DNA from: Bacteroidota bacterium
GTDB taxonomy: Bacteria > Bacteroidota > Ignavibacteria > Ignavibacteriales > Melioribacteraceae
Assembly: GCA_023447335.1 (NCBI GenBank)
Contig: JAEXOD010000145.1
Location: 1-28,058, forward strand
Reading direction: 5' to 3'
Length of the DNA: 28,058 bases
Of this stretch, positions 6,672 to 15,285 are shown piece after piece; position 1 is the first letter of the stretch; each line of letters starts with the position of its first letter. The notes under the pieces are model-generated. The model ran no database searches. It was not told the DNA's origin and was given only the letters and a program-made list of their open reading frames with translations. The translations under genes were made by a program, and so were the position numbers.

Positions 6672-7142
6672 ATGAAAAAAATAGCAAATTTATTGGTGTT
6701 AATCCTCTTTCTTAGTGCAATTATTATTAATGCTCAGCCAAGAAGAGATGATAATCCTCCTCCTATGCCATTTGAAAAATTTAAACAGTTTGAAAAAGCA
6801 AAACTCATTGAAATTCTAGATATGGATGAAAACACTTCCATAAAATTTTTTTCAAGACGCAATGAATCCATGAATCGTTTTATGAAATTTGCTCAACAAA
6901 GGGACGAATTGATGGATGAAATTGAATCTAAATTGAATAAAGAAAAAGGGGAGGAAGTTGATAAATTTTATAAACAGCAGATTGATAAACTACTTGATAT
7001 AGAAAACAAGATGCTTGAAGAAAGGAAGAGTTTTATAAATTCATTGGATGATATTTTAAGTAAAGAACAGATTATGAAATTCGTAATATTCGATTTTAGA
7101 CTAAAAAGTGAAATAAAAGATCGAATTAGACAAAAAAAATAA
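6672..7142 (+). CDS. Exported Spy/CpxP-like helical protein, possible sensor of the ECF system
   Basis: 156 residues. A signal peptide (MKKIANLLVLILFLSAIIINAQ) is followed by a Pro-rich start and a charged helical body with EKAKLIEILDMDENTSIKF and LDDILSKEQIMKF, similar in plan to periplasmic heavy-metal-sensor/Spy proteins. The mature protein has no His and no Cys but several Met, so a CnrX-like His site is absent; Cu-type Met ligands or chaperone function are alternatives. GAGGTG lies just before the start. As third gene after the sigma and anti-sigma genes it parallels CnrX in the CnrH/CnrY/CnrX system, but no efflux genes are nearby. Confidence 0.68.
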   Translation: MKKIANLLVLILFLSAIIINAQPRRDDNPPPMPFEKFKQFEKAKLIEILDMDENTSIKFFSRRNESMNRFMKFAQQRDELMDEIESKLNKEKGEEVDKFYKQQIDKLLDIENKMLEERKSFINSLDDILSKEQIMKFVIFDFRLKSEIKDRIRQKK

Positions 7143-7171
7143 CAAAAAATCATTTTTTTTGAAACCATTAC

Positions 7172-7203
7172 TTGGATAAGTTGTAAAAATTTTATTAAAT
7201 TTG
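7172..7203 (+). promoter_or_regulatory. Bacteroidota-type promoter for tRNA-Leu(GAG)
   Basis: TTG (7172-7174), 21 bases, then TAAATTTG (7196-7203), a perfect match to the TAnnTTTG -7 element known from Bacteroidota, 34 bases before the tRNA. Confidence 0.55.
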
Positions 7204-7237
7204 TAAAACTGATATTTTTCAGTTAAAAAAACATTAA

Positions 7238-7321
7238 GCGGAAGTGGTGAAATTGGTATACACGCTATCTTGAGGGGGTAGTGCCCGTTCGGGCGTACGG
7301 GTTCGAGTCCCGTCTTCCGCA
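7238..7321 (+). tRNA. tRNA-Leu (anticodon GAG)
   Basis: An 84-base class II tRNA. The acceptor is GCGGAAG/CTTCCGC, the anticodon stem is CTATC/GGTAG with loop TTGAGGG (anticodon GAG, reads CUU/CUC), there is a long variable arm (TGCCCGTTCGGGCGT region), the T-arm is GGTTCGAGTCC, and the discriminator is A. CCA is not encoded. Confidence 0.96.
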
Positions 7322-7353
7322 CAACCATTAAAAGAATAATTATGAGGTTAAGA

Positions 7354-8148
7354 ATGAAGAAACTTATCTTAATATTAGTGTATTTATTTCCGTTTTTCGT
7401 ATTTGCACAAAATGTTGACCTAAAAGATGACACCAAAAAACTCTATAATGAAGGACTAGAGCTTAGAAAACAGGGTAATTTCAAAGGTTCTGTAGATAAG
7501 TTTGATGAGGCTCTTAAACTCGAAAATTCTTATTTAATTCATTTCCAGAAAGGTGTTTCTCTTCTTAAAGAAAAAAATACTGAAGCTGCATTAAATTCTT
7601 TTGAAACTGCTTTAAAAAGTGAACCAAAATTTGATCAAGCTTTATTCTATGCCGGGCAAGCTTGCTTCACATTAAAACAATTTGAAAAAGCCAATGATTA
7701 TTTCGTAAAGGCAAAAGAGAACACTAAGAATTTGCAGGTAAAAAAAGCAGCTGAATCTAACATTGATGCGGTTAATGAACAAAAAGTATTCCCTTTATTA
7801 CAAGCAGGACAGACAGCTTTAGCTAATAAAAATTTTAATGAAGCTATTAAAAATTTTCAAGAAGTTATTAAAGCCCAACCAAATAACGAATCAGCTCTTT
7901 TAGGTTTAGCTGATGCTTATGGTGAAGCCGGCAAGTATAATGAATCGATTGAATTCGCAGGAAAAGTTTTGACTGTTAGAAAAAATCTTCCCGAAGGTGC
8001 TATTTTTTATACGCTTGCATCTACCTATAAAAGAATGGGTAAAAATGATTTAGCCATGCAAAATTTTAATAAGTGTTTAGCTGATAAATCAGCTAAAAAT
8101 AAAGGTTATAGAGATAGAGCCGAAATAGAGATGAAAGGACTTAAATAG
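7354..8148 (+). CDS. Exported tetratricopeptide repeat protein
   Basis: 264 residues from ATG 7354, chosen over ATG 7342 because GAGG lies six bases before it and the protein then begins with a normal signal peptide (MKKLILILVYLFPFFVFAQ). The rest is TPR units, e.g. LYNEGLELRKQGNFKGSVDKF, FQKGVSLLKEKNTEAALNSF and ALLGLADAYGEAGKYNESIEF, about six or seven in all. TPR proteins are protein-binding scaffolds. This one is predicted to be periplasmic and the partner is unknown. It is monocistronic between tRNA-Leu and a terminator. Confidence 0.85.
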   Translation: MKKLILILVYLFPFFVFAQNVDLKDDTKKLYNEGLELRKQGNFKGSVDKFDEALKLENSYLIHFQKGVSLLKEKNTEAALNSFETALKSEPKFDQALFYAGQACFTLKQFEKANDYFVKAKENTKNLQVKKAAESNIDAVNEQKVFPLLQAGQTALANKNFNEAIKNFQEVIKAQPNNESALLGLADAYGEAGKYNESIEFAGKVLTVRKNLPEGAIFYTLASTYKRMGKNDLAMQNFNKCLADKSAKNKGYRDRAEIEMKGLK

Positions 8149-8163
8149 AAAGATTAATTTAGT

Positions 8164-8192
8164 AAAAACCCATCATAGTGATGGGTTTTTTT
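8164..8192 (+). terminator. Intrinsic terminator after the TPR gene
   Basis: Stem ACCCATCA/TGATGGGT with a 3-base loop followed by TTTTTTT, 15 bases after the TPR stop codon. Confidence 0.9.
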
Positions 8193-8361
8193 GTTTTAAA
8201 TATACACTAGTGCTTTCGTATTATTATTTCCGATCATATAGCAATTAAATGTATAATTATATTGGTTGTGTTAATAAGATAAAGTTAAGAAAATGCTATT
8301 AAAAATTTGTGTTAATAAAGTATAATATTTGATTTCGTTGAAATATAAACTTTGTTATTTA

Positions 8362-8399
8362 AAACAATAAAGCCCGAATAAACTCGGGCTTTATTGTTT
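8362..8399 (-). terminator. Intrinsic terminator (symmetric) of the outer-membrane protein gene
   Basis: A perfect 16-bp stem with arms AAACAATAAAGCCCGA and its complement, and a 6-base loop. It lies 18 bases past the stop of the minus-strand barrel gene and could work in both directions. Confidence 0.88.
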
Positions 8400-8416
8400 A
8401 TATATTGATGCTTAGA

Positions 8417-9070
8417 TTAAAAACCAATAAAAACCGTTGCCATTAAAGATGTCGTACTAATTGTATCTTCACCGTCTTCTTTTCCTAATAAGTTAATGAT
8501 ATTGTATTTAGCCGAAATATCAATATCAATAATAGGTAATATAGAAATACTAACTCCTGCTCCTATTCCAAGACCTGTACGACTGACTTTCTCACCAAGT
8601 GTTTCTTCTTCGGTTGGATAAGTAACGCCGTTGTACTTAATGGTAGATTTTACCTTTAATTCGCTAATCGAATTAAAGTTTACTGTAGCATTAATATAAG
8701 GACTGATTGGTCCCGGTATAAGATAATATTCAGCTCCCAGACCTAATGAAAGGATAGAAGCTTCGGTTTCTGCTTTTACTCCGATCATCTCTCCGTAATA
8801 GGTCATATCAAAATCTTCCTCTCCGTTAAGAAGCATATAATTAACTTCACCAATAATTTTAATTGGCATTAAAGGTAAACCAAATTTTCCCTTTAATCCA
8901 ACTTGGTACTCGGTCGAAAAACCTAATCCATCTTTTGAGATGTCATTAGTAAGAACGTCAGGTCCGTTAACAATTGCTAAACCTCCGCCTAAACCAACCT
9001 TAAAAGATTGTCCAAATGTGAGAGACGAAACAACTAATAAAGCCAATAAAACAGTAATTGATCTTTTCAT
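8417..9070 (-). CDS. Outer-membrane beta-barrel protein (small, OmpX/OmpA-barrel-like)
   Basis: 217 residues. The signal peptide MKRSITVLLALLVVSSLTFGQ is followed by alternating amphipathic strands (FKVGLGGGLAI, YQVGLKGKFGL, IIGEVNYML, LSLGLGAEYYL, INATVNFNS, GLGIGAGVSI, IDISAKYNI), ending SLMATVFIGF with the C-terminal Phe that is the usual barrel assembly signal. This fits a small 8-10-strand barrel. GGAGG precedes the ATG. The upstream region holds a strong Bacteroidota-type promoter. The ligand and role are unknown. Confidence 0.82.
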   Translation of the reverse strand: MKRSITVLLALLVVSSLTFGQSFKVGLGGGLAIVNGPDVLTNDISKDGLGFSTEYQVGLKGKFGLPLMPIKIIGEVNYMLLNGEEDFDMTYYGEMIGVKAETEASILSLGLGAEYYLIPGPISPYINATVNFNSISELKVKSTIKYNGVTYPTEEETLGEKVSRTGLGIGAGVSISILPIIDIDISAKYNIINLLGKEDGEDTISTTSLMATVFIGF

Positions 9071-9098
9071 TTAACCTCCGTTAATTTAATGATTTGCA

Positions 9099-9129
9099 CA
9101 AAATTAATTATCTTTAACTTTAAATGCAA
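9099..9129 (-). promoter_or_regulatory. Bacteroidota-type promoter for the barrel gene
   Basis: On the minus strand, TTG (9129-9127), 20 bases, then TAATTTTG (9106-9099), an exact TAnnTTTG match, about 28 bases before the start codon. Confidence 0.6.
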
Positions 9130-9233
9130 CTATTTTTCCCTTTGTTTTATAAATTATTAATAGTATAAACTCTTTAATTTTACTTAATTTATAGTTATAT
9201 TTAAAGTTAAAATATTTTACAAGAGTTATCTTT

Positions 9234-10715
9234 TTGAGCAACGAAATTTTATTCATTATTGGTTCAATTATTGTACTTATAACGGGAATTTTATTAATTA
9301 ATATAATAATTCGTCAAACAAGAATAAATACTAATATTGCTCGAAAATTTTTACATGTTACTGCCGGGATGCTTTCTTCGATTGCATTATTTGTTATAAA
9401 AAACATTAATGTACTTATTACTACTTCAATAATTATTTTATTCTTTCTAATTGTTCTATCTTATTTTAATAAAAACGGAAAATACTACTTTAAAATAACC
9501 ATGGGGATGATCTATTTTACATTATCATATATAGTTTTATTAATATTTTATGGTGATGTATATAGGGAAATTATTGCAATATCAATGCTTATCATGAGTT
9601 TTTCTGATAGTATTGCAGCAATATTTGGCAGTTATCTATCAACAAGTTATTACAATTTAAGCGGTGAAAAAAAATCAATTTTAGGAAGCGTAACTTTTTT
9701 TATATCGACATTCTTTATTCTAATAATTGCACCGGTTTATACTCAAATTTTTTATGTATTAACATTTAATTTACACTATAATTTGATTATTGCATTTATC
9801 CTGTCTTTACAACTTACTTTAATAGAAGGGTTATCGTCTAAAGGAACGGATAATATTTTTGTACCTATATATTCATCGTTATTTCTATTTTTTATAATAA
9901 ATCCTGTTAATACAATCGTAATTGAAAACTATTTAATCGGGATGGTGTTATCTTTAATAGTAGTTTTATTATCTATTAAAGTTAGATTTTTGACTATAAG
10001 CGGAGGCGTAGCAACATTTTTATTGGCTAATACAATCTTCGGATTCGGAGGCTTAAAATGGACTATTCCGATCCTAACATTTTTTATACTTTCAAGTCTT
10101 CTTTCAAAAATTAAAACTCGCAATAAAGAAAGTGCCGAAACGTATTATGATAAAACCGGAGTAAGAGATTATAAACAAGTATTCGCAAATGGCGGAGTTG
10201 CCGGAGTTTTTGTTGTTCTAAACAGTATTAATCCAAATGAGCTATATTTTTTAATGTATGTTGTTTTTTTAGCAACAGTATGTTCTGATACGTGGTCAAC
10301 AGAAATTGGTACATTGTTCAATTCAAATACTTATAATATCATTAATTTAAAGCAGGTCATTCAGGGAGTTAGCGGCGGAATATCGTTTATCGGAACTTTT
10401 GGCGGTATTTTAGGTGCAATAATAATTATATTAGTTTCTATAAGTTTTACAAGCTTTAGTTTTTATTTCTTTTTTTTAATTATATTAATAAGCTCGTTTT
10501 TAGGAAATATAACGGATAGTGTAATGGGAGCTACATTACAAGCAGGATTTAATTGTACCGTATGCGGTAAAAATACAGAAAGAAAGGTACACTGCGGCAA
10601 GCAATCAAACCACACTAAGGGAATAATTTATATCACAAATGATATAGTTAATTTCTGTGCCGGTCTATTTAGTGTTTTTATTTCAATAATAATTTATTAC
10701 TTAATTTTTATATAA
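9234..10715 (+). CDS. Fused phytol/dolichol-kinase-like and DUF92 (phytyl-phosphate-kinase-like) membrane protein
   Basis: A 493-residue, all-membrane protein with about a dozen hydrophobic segments. The N-terminal half (about 1-225) is a CTP-dependent polyprenol/phytol kinase-type domain: RKFLHVTAG (38-46), SDSIAAIFG (about 123-131) and GEKKSILGS (about 143-151). The C-terminal half (about 230-493) is DUF92/TMEM19, the VTE6 family: SGGVATFLLANTIFG, RDYKQVFANGGVAG (about 311), DTWSTEIGT (about 351), DSVMGATLQ (about 427) and a final CTVCGKNT...H...ND.VN stretch. VTE5 and VTE6 phosphorylate phytol to phytyl phosphate and then to the diphosphate in plants and cyanobacteria. Here the substrate may be any long isoprenoid alcohol. 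The start is TTG 9234 with only a weak AAGAG site. It ends one base before the next gene. Confidence 0.85.
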   Translation: MSNEILFIIGSIIVLITGILLINIIIRQTRINTNIARKFLHVTAGMLSSIALFVIKNINVLITTSIIILFFLIVLSYFNKNGKYYFKITMGMIYFTLSYIVLLIFYGDVYREIIAISMLIMSFSDSIAAIFGSYLSTSYYNLSGEKKSILGSVTFFISTFFILIIAPVYTQIFYVLTFNLHYNLIIAFILSLQLTLIEGLSSKGTDNIFVPIYSSLFLFFIINPVNTIVIENYLIGMVLSLIVVLLSIKVRFLTISGGVATFLLANTIFGFGGLKWTIPILTFFILSSLLSKIKTRNKESAETYYDKTGVRDYKQVFANGGVAGVFVVLNSINPNELYFLMYVVFLATVCSDTWSTEIGTLFNSNTYNIINLKQVIQGVSGGISFIGTFGGILGAIIIILVSISFTSFSFYFFFLIILISSFLGNITDSVMGATLQAGFNCTVCGKNTERKVHCGKQSNHTKGIIYITNDIVNFCAGLFSVFISIIIYYLIFI

Positions 10716-10716
10716 T

Positions 10717-13695
10717 ATGAAAAAAAATAACTTCATTTATTACCTTGTTGTGTTTTTATTCTACTCTTCTCTCCATGCCCAATATGGGTATACAGACTTT
10801 ATAAGCTCAAGAGATAGATTTTTAGCAGGTCATTTCGGTCGTGCTTATGAAGAATTTTTAAGAATTTACGAAAGTGAAGCATCCGAGAATTTTACAAAGG
10901 CATCTGCATATTTCTATGCAGGAGAATGCTTAGTTGGATTAAACGAAATTAGCGGTGCATTAGCTATATTCGAAAATTTTGTTTCTAAATATAATAATTC
11001 TGAATTATGCGAAGTTGCATATTATAGATTAGGAACATTATATTATCAACAAAAAAACTATTTTAGATCACGTGAAAATCTTAAAATACTATTAAAAAAA
11101 TACCCTGAAAGCGAGTATCAAGGTTCTGCATTCTATTGGATAGGAAAAGCTTACTTTGCAGAAGATAAATTTTCAGATGCGGAAGAATTTTTGAATGAAG
11201 CGATTTCTGTTGGAAAAAACAATAAATATATTGATTTTTCTATCTATACACTTGCTAATTTGTACGAAGAAAATCAAGATTATTCAGATGCTGTTACTTA
11301 CTACGACGAATTGTTAGCTTATCATAAATCAAGCAATTTAGCTCCTTATGCTCAATATAGAATTGGGGTTTGTTACTTTAAATTGAACGAATATGATCAT
11401 GCGGTAATTGAATTATCGGATCCTACTATTGATAATTTACCCCAAAATTATAAAATTGAAGCAAGATATCTACTTGCAAATTCTCATTTCAAATTAAAAG
11501 ATTATAAAAATGCTGCTGATGAATTTAATAAGATATTAAATAGTGAGGCTATTGATGAAAAAAGTGATAAAATTAATTATGGTCTAGCACATGTTTTTTT
11601 CCAAATGCAGAATTATGAAGAAGCTTACAAATTATTTAATAGACTATCTCAAATCGGATCTGATACAATAGCTATCAATTCATTTTTCTGGAGTGGTGAA
11701 TGCAAAAGATATCAAAATGATGAAGCCCTTGCTTTAAATATATTTGATAGATTTTTGTCTAAATATCCGAGAGCAGAAAAGGCACCTGCCGCAAGATTCT
11801 ATTCGGGAGTAATTTATTATAACAAAGGTGAATATGACAAAGCAGAAAAGTTTTTGCAGCAATCAATTCAAAAAACTGATAATATAGTTAAAGCAAAATC
11901 TTTGATATTTTTAGGAGATATATTTCTAACTCATAAAAATAATAATAAAGCTATTGAATATTTTACTGAGGCAATGGGTGTTCCTAAATTAAGTGATAAT
12001 CTTAGAAATAGGGCTATACTTGGATTGGGAGTAGCAAATTTTAATAATAAGAATTATGAAAATGCAATAATGAATCTTACAGATTTAAGTCTTCGATTTC
12101 CTAAATTTGAAAGAGATAAAGTTAATTTTTTATTAGGAGAATGTTATTTTGCAGAAGGTAAGTATTCAAGTGCCATTAAATTTTATAGTAATATTGAAGG
12201 ATCTGATCCATTAATTGAAAAACAAACAATATACGGCAAGGCTTATTCTTATTTCAACATGAAAGATTTTGCGAATTCTTCATTTTACTTTAACGAATAC
12301 ATAAATAAGTATCCCAAGGATGATGAATTAATAGACTGCAAATTAAGGTTAGCGGATAGTTACTTCGGCACTAAAAATTTTGATAATGCTGCAAAAATAT
12401 ATAATGAAGTTTTTTCTAAATATAAAAATGCAAAAATTTCTGATTTTGCTTATTATCAGTACGGACAATCTTTGTACAAAGCCAAAAGATGGAAAGAGGC
12501 AATTGAAAAGCTTAAAACTCTTCAATCAAGATTTCCAAATTCAGCATTTAGCGATGATGCTCAATATCTAATTGGATGGATTCATTTTCAACATGGTATG
12601 TTAGAAGAGGCTATCACAAATTATAAAGAAGTTTTATCCGTTTATCCTAAGTCTAACATAGTTCCCGTAGCATTGTACTCTTTGGGGGATAGTTATTATA
12701 ATCTAGGAGATTATGATAGCTCGATTGTTTATTATAATAGGTTGTTAAGTAATTATTCTAAAACCCCTTATGTTTTTGATGCAATTAACGGATTACAATA
12801 TTGTTATATCGCTTTGGATCAGCCTGAAAAGGCAATTTCTACTATAAATCGATTTTCACAAAATAATCCAAATACCGAGTTCGGTGATAAAATTTTATTT
12901 AAGAAAGGGGAAATTTATTTTAATATAAATAAATATGAGGAAGCTAGAACCTCTTTTAAGGAATTTATTGCCACATATCCTACAAGTACGCTTGTTCCCA
13001 ATGCATATTTTTGGATCGCAAAAAGTTCTGCAAACTTAAAACAGATAGATAATTCTTTGTATCATTATAATTTAATTATTTCAAATTACTTGAATTCAGA
13101 AGTAGGAGTATCTGCCGTTCTGGAAACAGGTAAAATTTATATTAGACGAAGTGAATTTGAAAAAGCAATTGACTTATATAACAATGCAATTAAAAAAATT
13201 CCTGACTCGGATAAAATACCTGAATTATTGTTTGCAAAAGCCTCTGCACATGTAGAACTTTTAGAAATGCAGGCTGCATATGAAACATATAATCAGATTA
13301 TTACTTATCATGACGGTTCAATTTTTGCTGCAAAATCTAAGATTGAAGTCGGTATTTTAGAGATGAATCGCGGGGCGTTTGATTCTGCTGAATCTTTATT
13401 TAAGGAATTAGGAAATTCAAGAACAGATGACATAGGGGCTCAAGCTCAGTACTATTATGGTTTAACATTATTTAATCAGAATAAATTAAATGATGCCATA
13501 TCAGCCTTTGTTAGAGTTCGGTCAGTATTTGCAGCATATGATGAATGGTATGCTCGCTCACTAATTAAATTAGGTGATTGTTATGTCAAAAAGAAGGATA
13601 AAACACAAGCCAGAGAAATGTATAACGCAGTAGCAAAAAAGCATAAAGATGACGAGTTAGGAAAAGAAGCAATTAGTAAATTAAGACGATTATAA
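10717..13695 (+). CDS. Large exported TPR-repeat protein
   Basis: 992 residues. A signal peptide (MKKNNFIYYLVVFLFYSSLHAQ) is followed by some two dozen TPR units of about 34-38 residues that fill the protein, e.g. SAFYWIGKAYFAEDKFSDAE, YAQYRIGVCYFKLNEYDHA and DAQYLIGWIHFQHGMLEEAI. Several units have the YP(E/K)S spacing typical of YbgF/CpoB and BamD-type TPRs. It should be periplasmic or attached to the outer membrane and act as a scaffold. Position before an outer-membrane barrel, a SPOR protein and TolQ/TolR/TonB-type genes suggests a CpoB-like role in envelope work, which is inference. No enzyme domain is visible. Confidence 0.85.
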   Translation: MKKNNFIYYLVVFLFYSSLHAQYGYTDFISSRDRFLAGHFGRAYEEFLRIYESEASENFTKASAYFYAGECLVGLNEISGALAIFENFVSKYNNSELCEVAYYRLGTLYYQQKNYFRSRENLKILLKKYPESEYQGSAFYWIGKAYFAEDKFSDAEEFLNEAISVGKNNKYIDFSIYTLANLYEENQDYSDAVTYYDELLAYHKSSNLAPYAQYRIGVCYFKLNEYDHAVIELSDPTIDNLPQNYKIEARYLLANSHFKLKDYKNAADEFNKILNSEAIDEKSDKINYGLAHVFFQMQNYEEAYKLFNRLSQIGSDTIAINSFFWSGECKRYQNDEALALNIFDRFLSKYPRAEKAPAARFYSGVIYYNKGEYDKAEKFLQQSIQKTDNIVKAKSLIFLGDIFLTHKNNNKAIEYFTEAMGVPKLSDNLRNRAILGLGVANFNNKNYENAIMNLTDLSLRFPKFERDKVNFLLGECYFAEGKYSSAIKFYSNIEGSDPLIEKQTIYGKAYSYFNMKDFANSSFYFNEYINKYPKDDELIDCKLRLADSYFGTKNFDNAAKIYNEVFSKYKNAKISDFAYYQYGQSLYKAKRWKEAIEKLKTLQSRFPNSAFSDDAQYLIGWIHFQHGMLEEAITNYKEVLSVYPKSNIVPVALYSLGDSYYNLGDYDSSIVYYNRLLSNYSKTPYVFDAINGLQYCYIALDQPEKAISTINRFSQNNPNTEFGDKILFKKGEIYFNINKYEEARTSFKEFIATYPTSTLVPNAYFWIAKSSANLKQIDNSLYHYNLIISNYLNSEVGVSAVLETGKIYIRRSEFEKAIDLYNNAIKKIPDSDKIPELLFAKASAHVELLEMQAAYETYNQIITYHDGSIFAAKSKIEVGILEMNRGAFDSAESLFKELGNSRTDDIGAQAQYYYGLTLFNQNKLNDAISAFVRVRSVFAAYDEWYARSLIKLGDCYVKKKDKTQAREMYNAVAKKHKDDELGKEAISKLRRL

Positions 13696-13697
13696 AT

Positions 13698-15278
13698 ATG
13701 AAAAAAATTATTATAATTATAGCCTCAATTATTGGATTTAATATAATTAGTGCACAAGGAATAGAATTACCTGATTTTGTTATAACCGGTGTACAATCTG
13801 TAACAATTCCTGTGTTGCCAAAGAAGAATCCTGAACCAATAAGCACAATAACCTATGAATTTATAAAACCACTATATACTCCTGAAGATTTTCAAGTTTC
13901 TGAGCCTTCTGCTCCTATAAAAGTAGATGCTGAAATATTAAAGGTAAAACAGCAATTAAACGGTAGTTTAACTGTTGCTGCCGGTATTAATACTTTACCG
14001 ATAGGGGAAGCTTATTTTTATAATACGTTTGATAAAATATTTTTATTTAGTAAAGTTTATGGCAAGTTTATTAGAGCATACGAGTACAACTCAGATTTAA
14101 GTACTACCGGATTTGATTTTTCAAGTAAATATTTTGTTGATAACGAATCAATATTACTACCCGCTACAAAAATTCAGGTGGGTGCCGATTATGAAAGAAT
14201 ATGGTATAAACATTTCATGTCAAATACACCGGAATTTCAGAACAAAATCCAGATGGGATCAGCTAATTTACTTATTGAAAATACATTTATAAAAGAATTC
14301 AATTTTGGTTTATCCTTAAAATCGGACGGAATATTTACGAACTCTAATGATTATCGTTCTATGAATATTATAGGGACAGGTTTTTTTAGTTCGGATTTTA
14401 ATAATATTAGACTGAGTTTTGAAGGGAGTTATTTGCGACAGTACATATCTACAGGAAATTTAAAATCATACAATTATGATTATTGGACTACTAAAGTAAG
14501 TGGAAAATACTCACCCAATGCAAATATTTCATTCGGTGCAGGTTTATATATTGCAAATTATGATTCTAATTCTTTTATCAGTCCTACTGCATTTGTTCAA
14601 GTAAGCCTGAACAAAAATTTTGCAATTGATTTAAATTTCTCCCCGATGACAAAGTTTTACACAAGTCAAGATTTTTTCAATGAAAATAGGTTTATAAAGT
14701 TTGCAAATAACGATAATCATTATGAAGAATATAAAGGAAATCTAAAACTTAGTTTAAGGTATAACTATTTGAAGCTAATTGAAGCCACTTTTGGAATAAA
14801 TATAAAAACAATTGATAACAAATTTTATTATTCTGATAAAGCAAATAAGGGTTTCTTCGACATTTATGAGGCTAGAAAAGTGGATGCTTTTGAAGTATTT
14901 TCTAATTATTATTTTAAACTCGGTGATTACGGAGATTTGTTTGGTGAGTTTGTATATAACAATTATAGAATGCCAGATGATGTAGTTTTGCCTTTTACAC
15001 CTTCATTTGATTTTGCTGCTAATTATAAATATATATTTAATGATTATATAAGTTTGACATTAGGGCTTGATTGGAAACATAAAACATATGCTGATGAATT
15101 AAATTCTGTAACGTTACCGGACTATATTAACATTGCATTAAAAGGTGAATATACATTATATGACAATCTTGGAATCGTATTACATTTTGAAAATATTCTA
15201 AATAATAAGAACTATTTATATAATAATTATTTAGAAAAACCATTGGATATTTACGCCGGTATTAATTATAAATGGTGA
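13698..15278 (+). CDS. Outer-membrane beta-barrel, TonB-receptor-like but without plug
   Basis: 526 residues. The signal peptide MKKIIIIIASIIGFNIISAQ is followed directly by LPDFVITGVQSVTIP, which resembles a TonB box, then a Pro-rich stretch. From about residue 85 to the end there are alternating aromatic-rich strands. The last strands (FENILNNKNYLYNNY, DIYAGINYKW) look like the C-terminus of TonB-dependent receptors. A normal receptor has a plug of about 130-150 residues between TonB box and barrel and 650 or more residues in total; here the plug is missing. It starts two bases after the TPR stop and lies in the same run as exbB, exbD and tonB. The transported substrate, if any, is unknown. 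Confidence 0.75.
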   Translation: MKKIIIIIASIIGFNIISAQGIELPDFVITGVQSVTIPVLPKKNPEPISTITYEFIKPLYTPEDFQVSEPSAPIKVDAEILKVKQQLNGSLTVAAGINTLPIGEAYFYNTFDKIFLFSKVYGKFIRAYEYNSDLSTTGFDFSSKYFVDNESILLPATKIQVGADYERIWYKHFMSNTPEFQNKIQMGSANLLIENTFIKEFNFGLSLKSDGIFTNSNDYRSMNIIGTGFFSSDFNNIRLSFEGSYLRQYISTGNLKSYNYDYWTTKVSGKYSPNANISFGAGLYIANYDSNSFISPTAFVQVSLNKNFAIDLNFSPMTKFYTSQDFFNENRFIKFANNDNHYEEYKGNLKLSLRYNYLKLIEATFGINIKTIDNKFYYSDKANKGFFDIYEARKVDAFEVFSNYYFKLGDYGDLFGEFVYNNYRMPDDVVLPFTPSFDFAANYKYIFNDYISLTLGLDWKHKTYADELNSVTLPDYINIALKGEYTLYDNLGIVLHFENILNNKNYLYNNYLEKPLDIYAGINYKW

Positions 15279-15285
15279 AAAGTAA

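Noticed and set aside
10717..13695. Internal repeats of the TPR gene as a DNA repeat array
   Set aside because: The periodicity is at the protein level (about 34-38 residues); the DNA of the units has diverged and shows no near-identical repeats.
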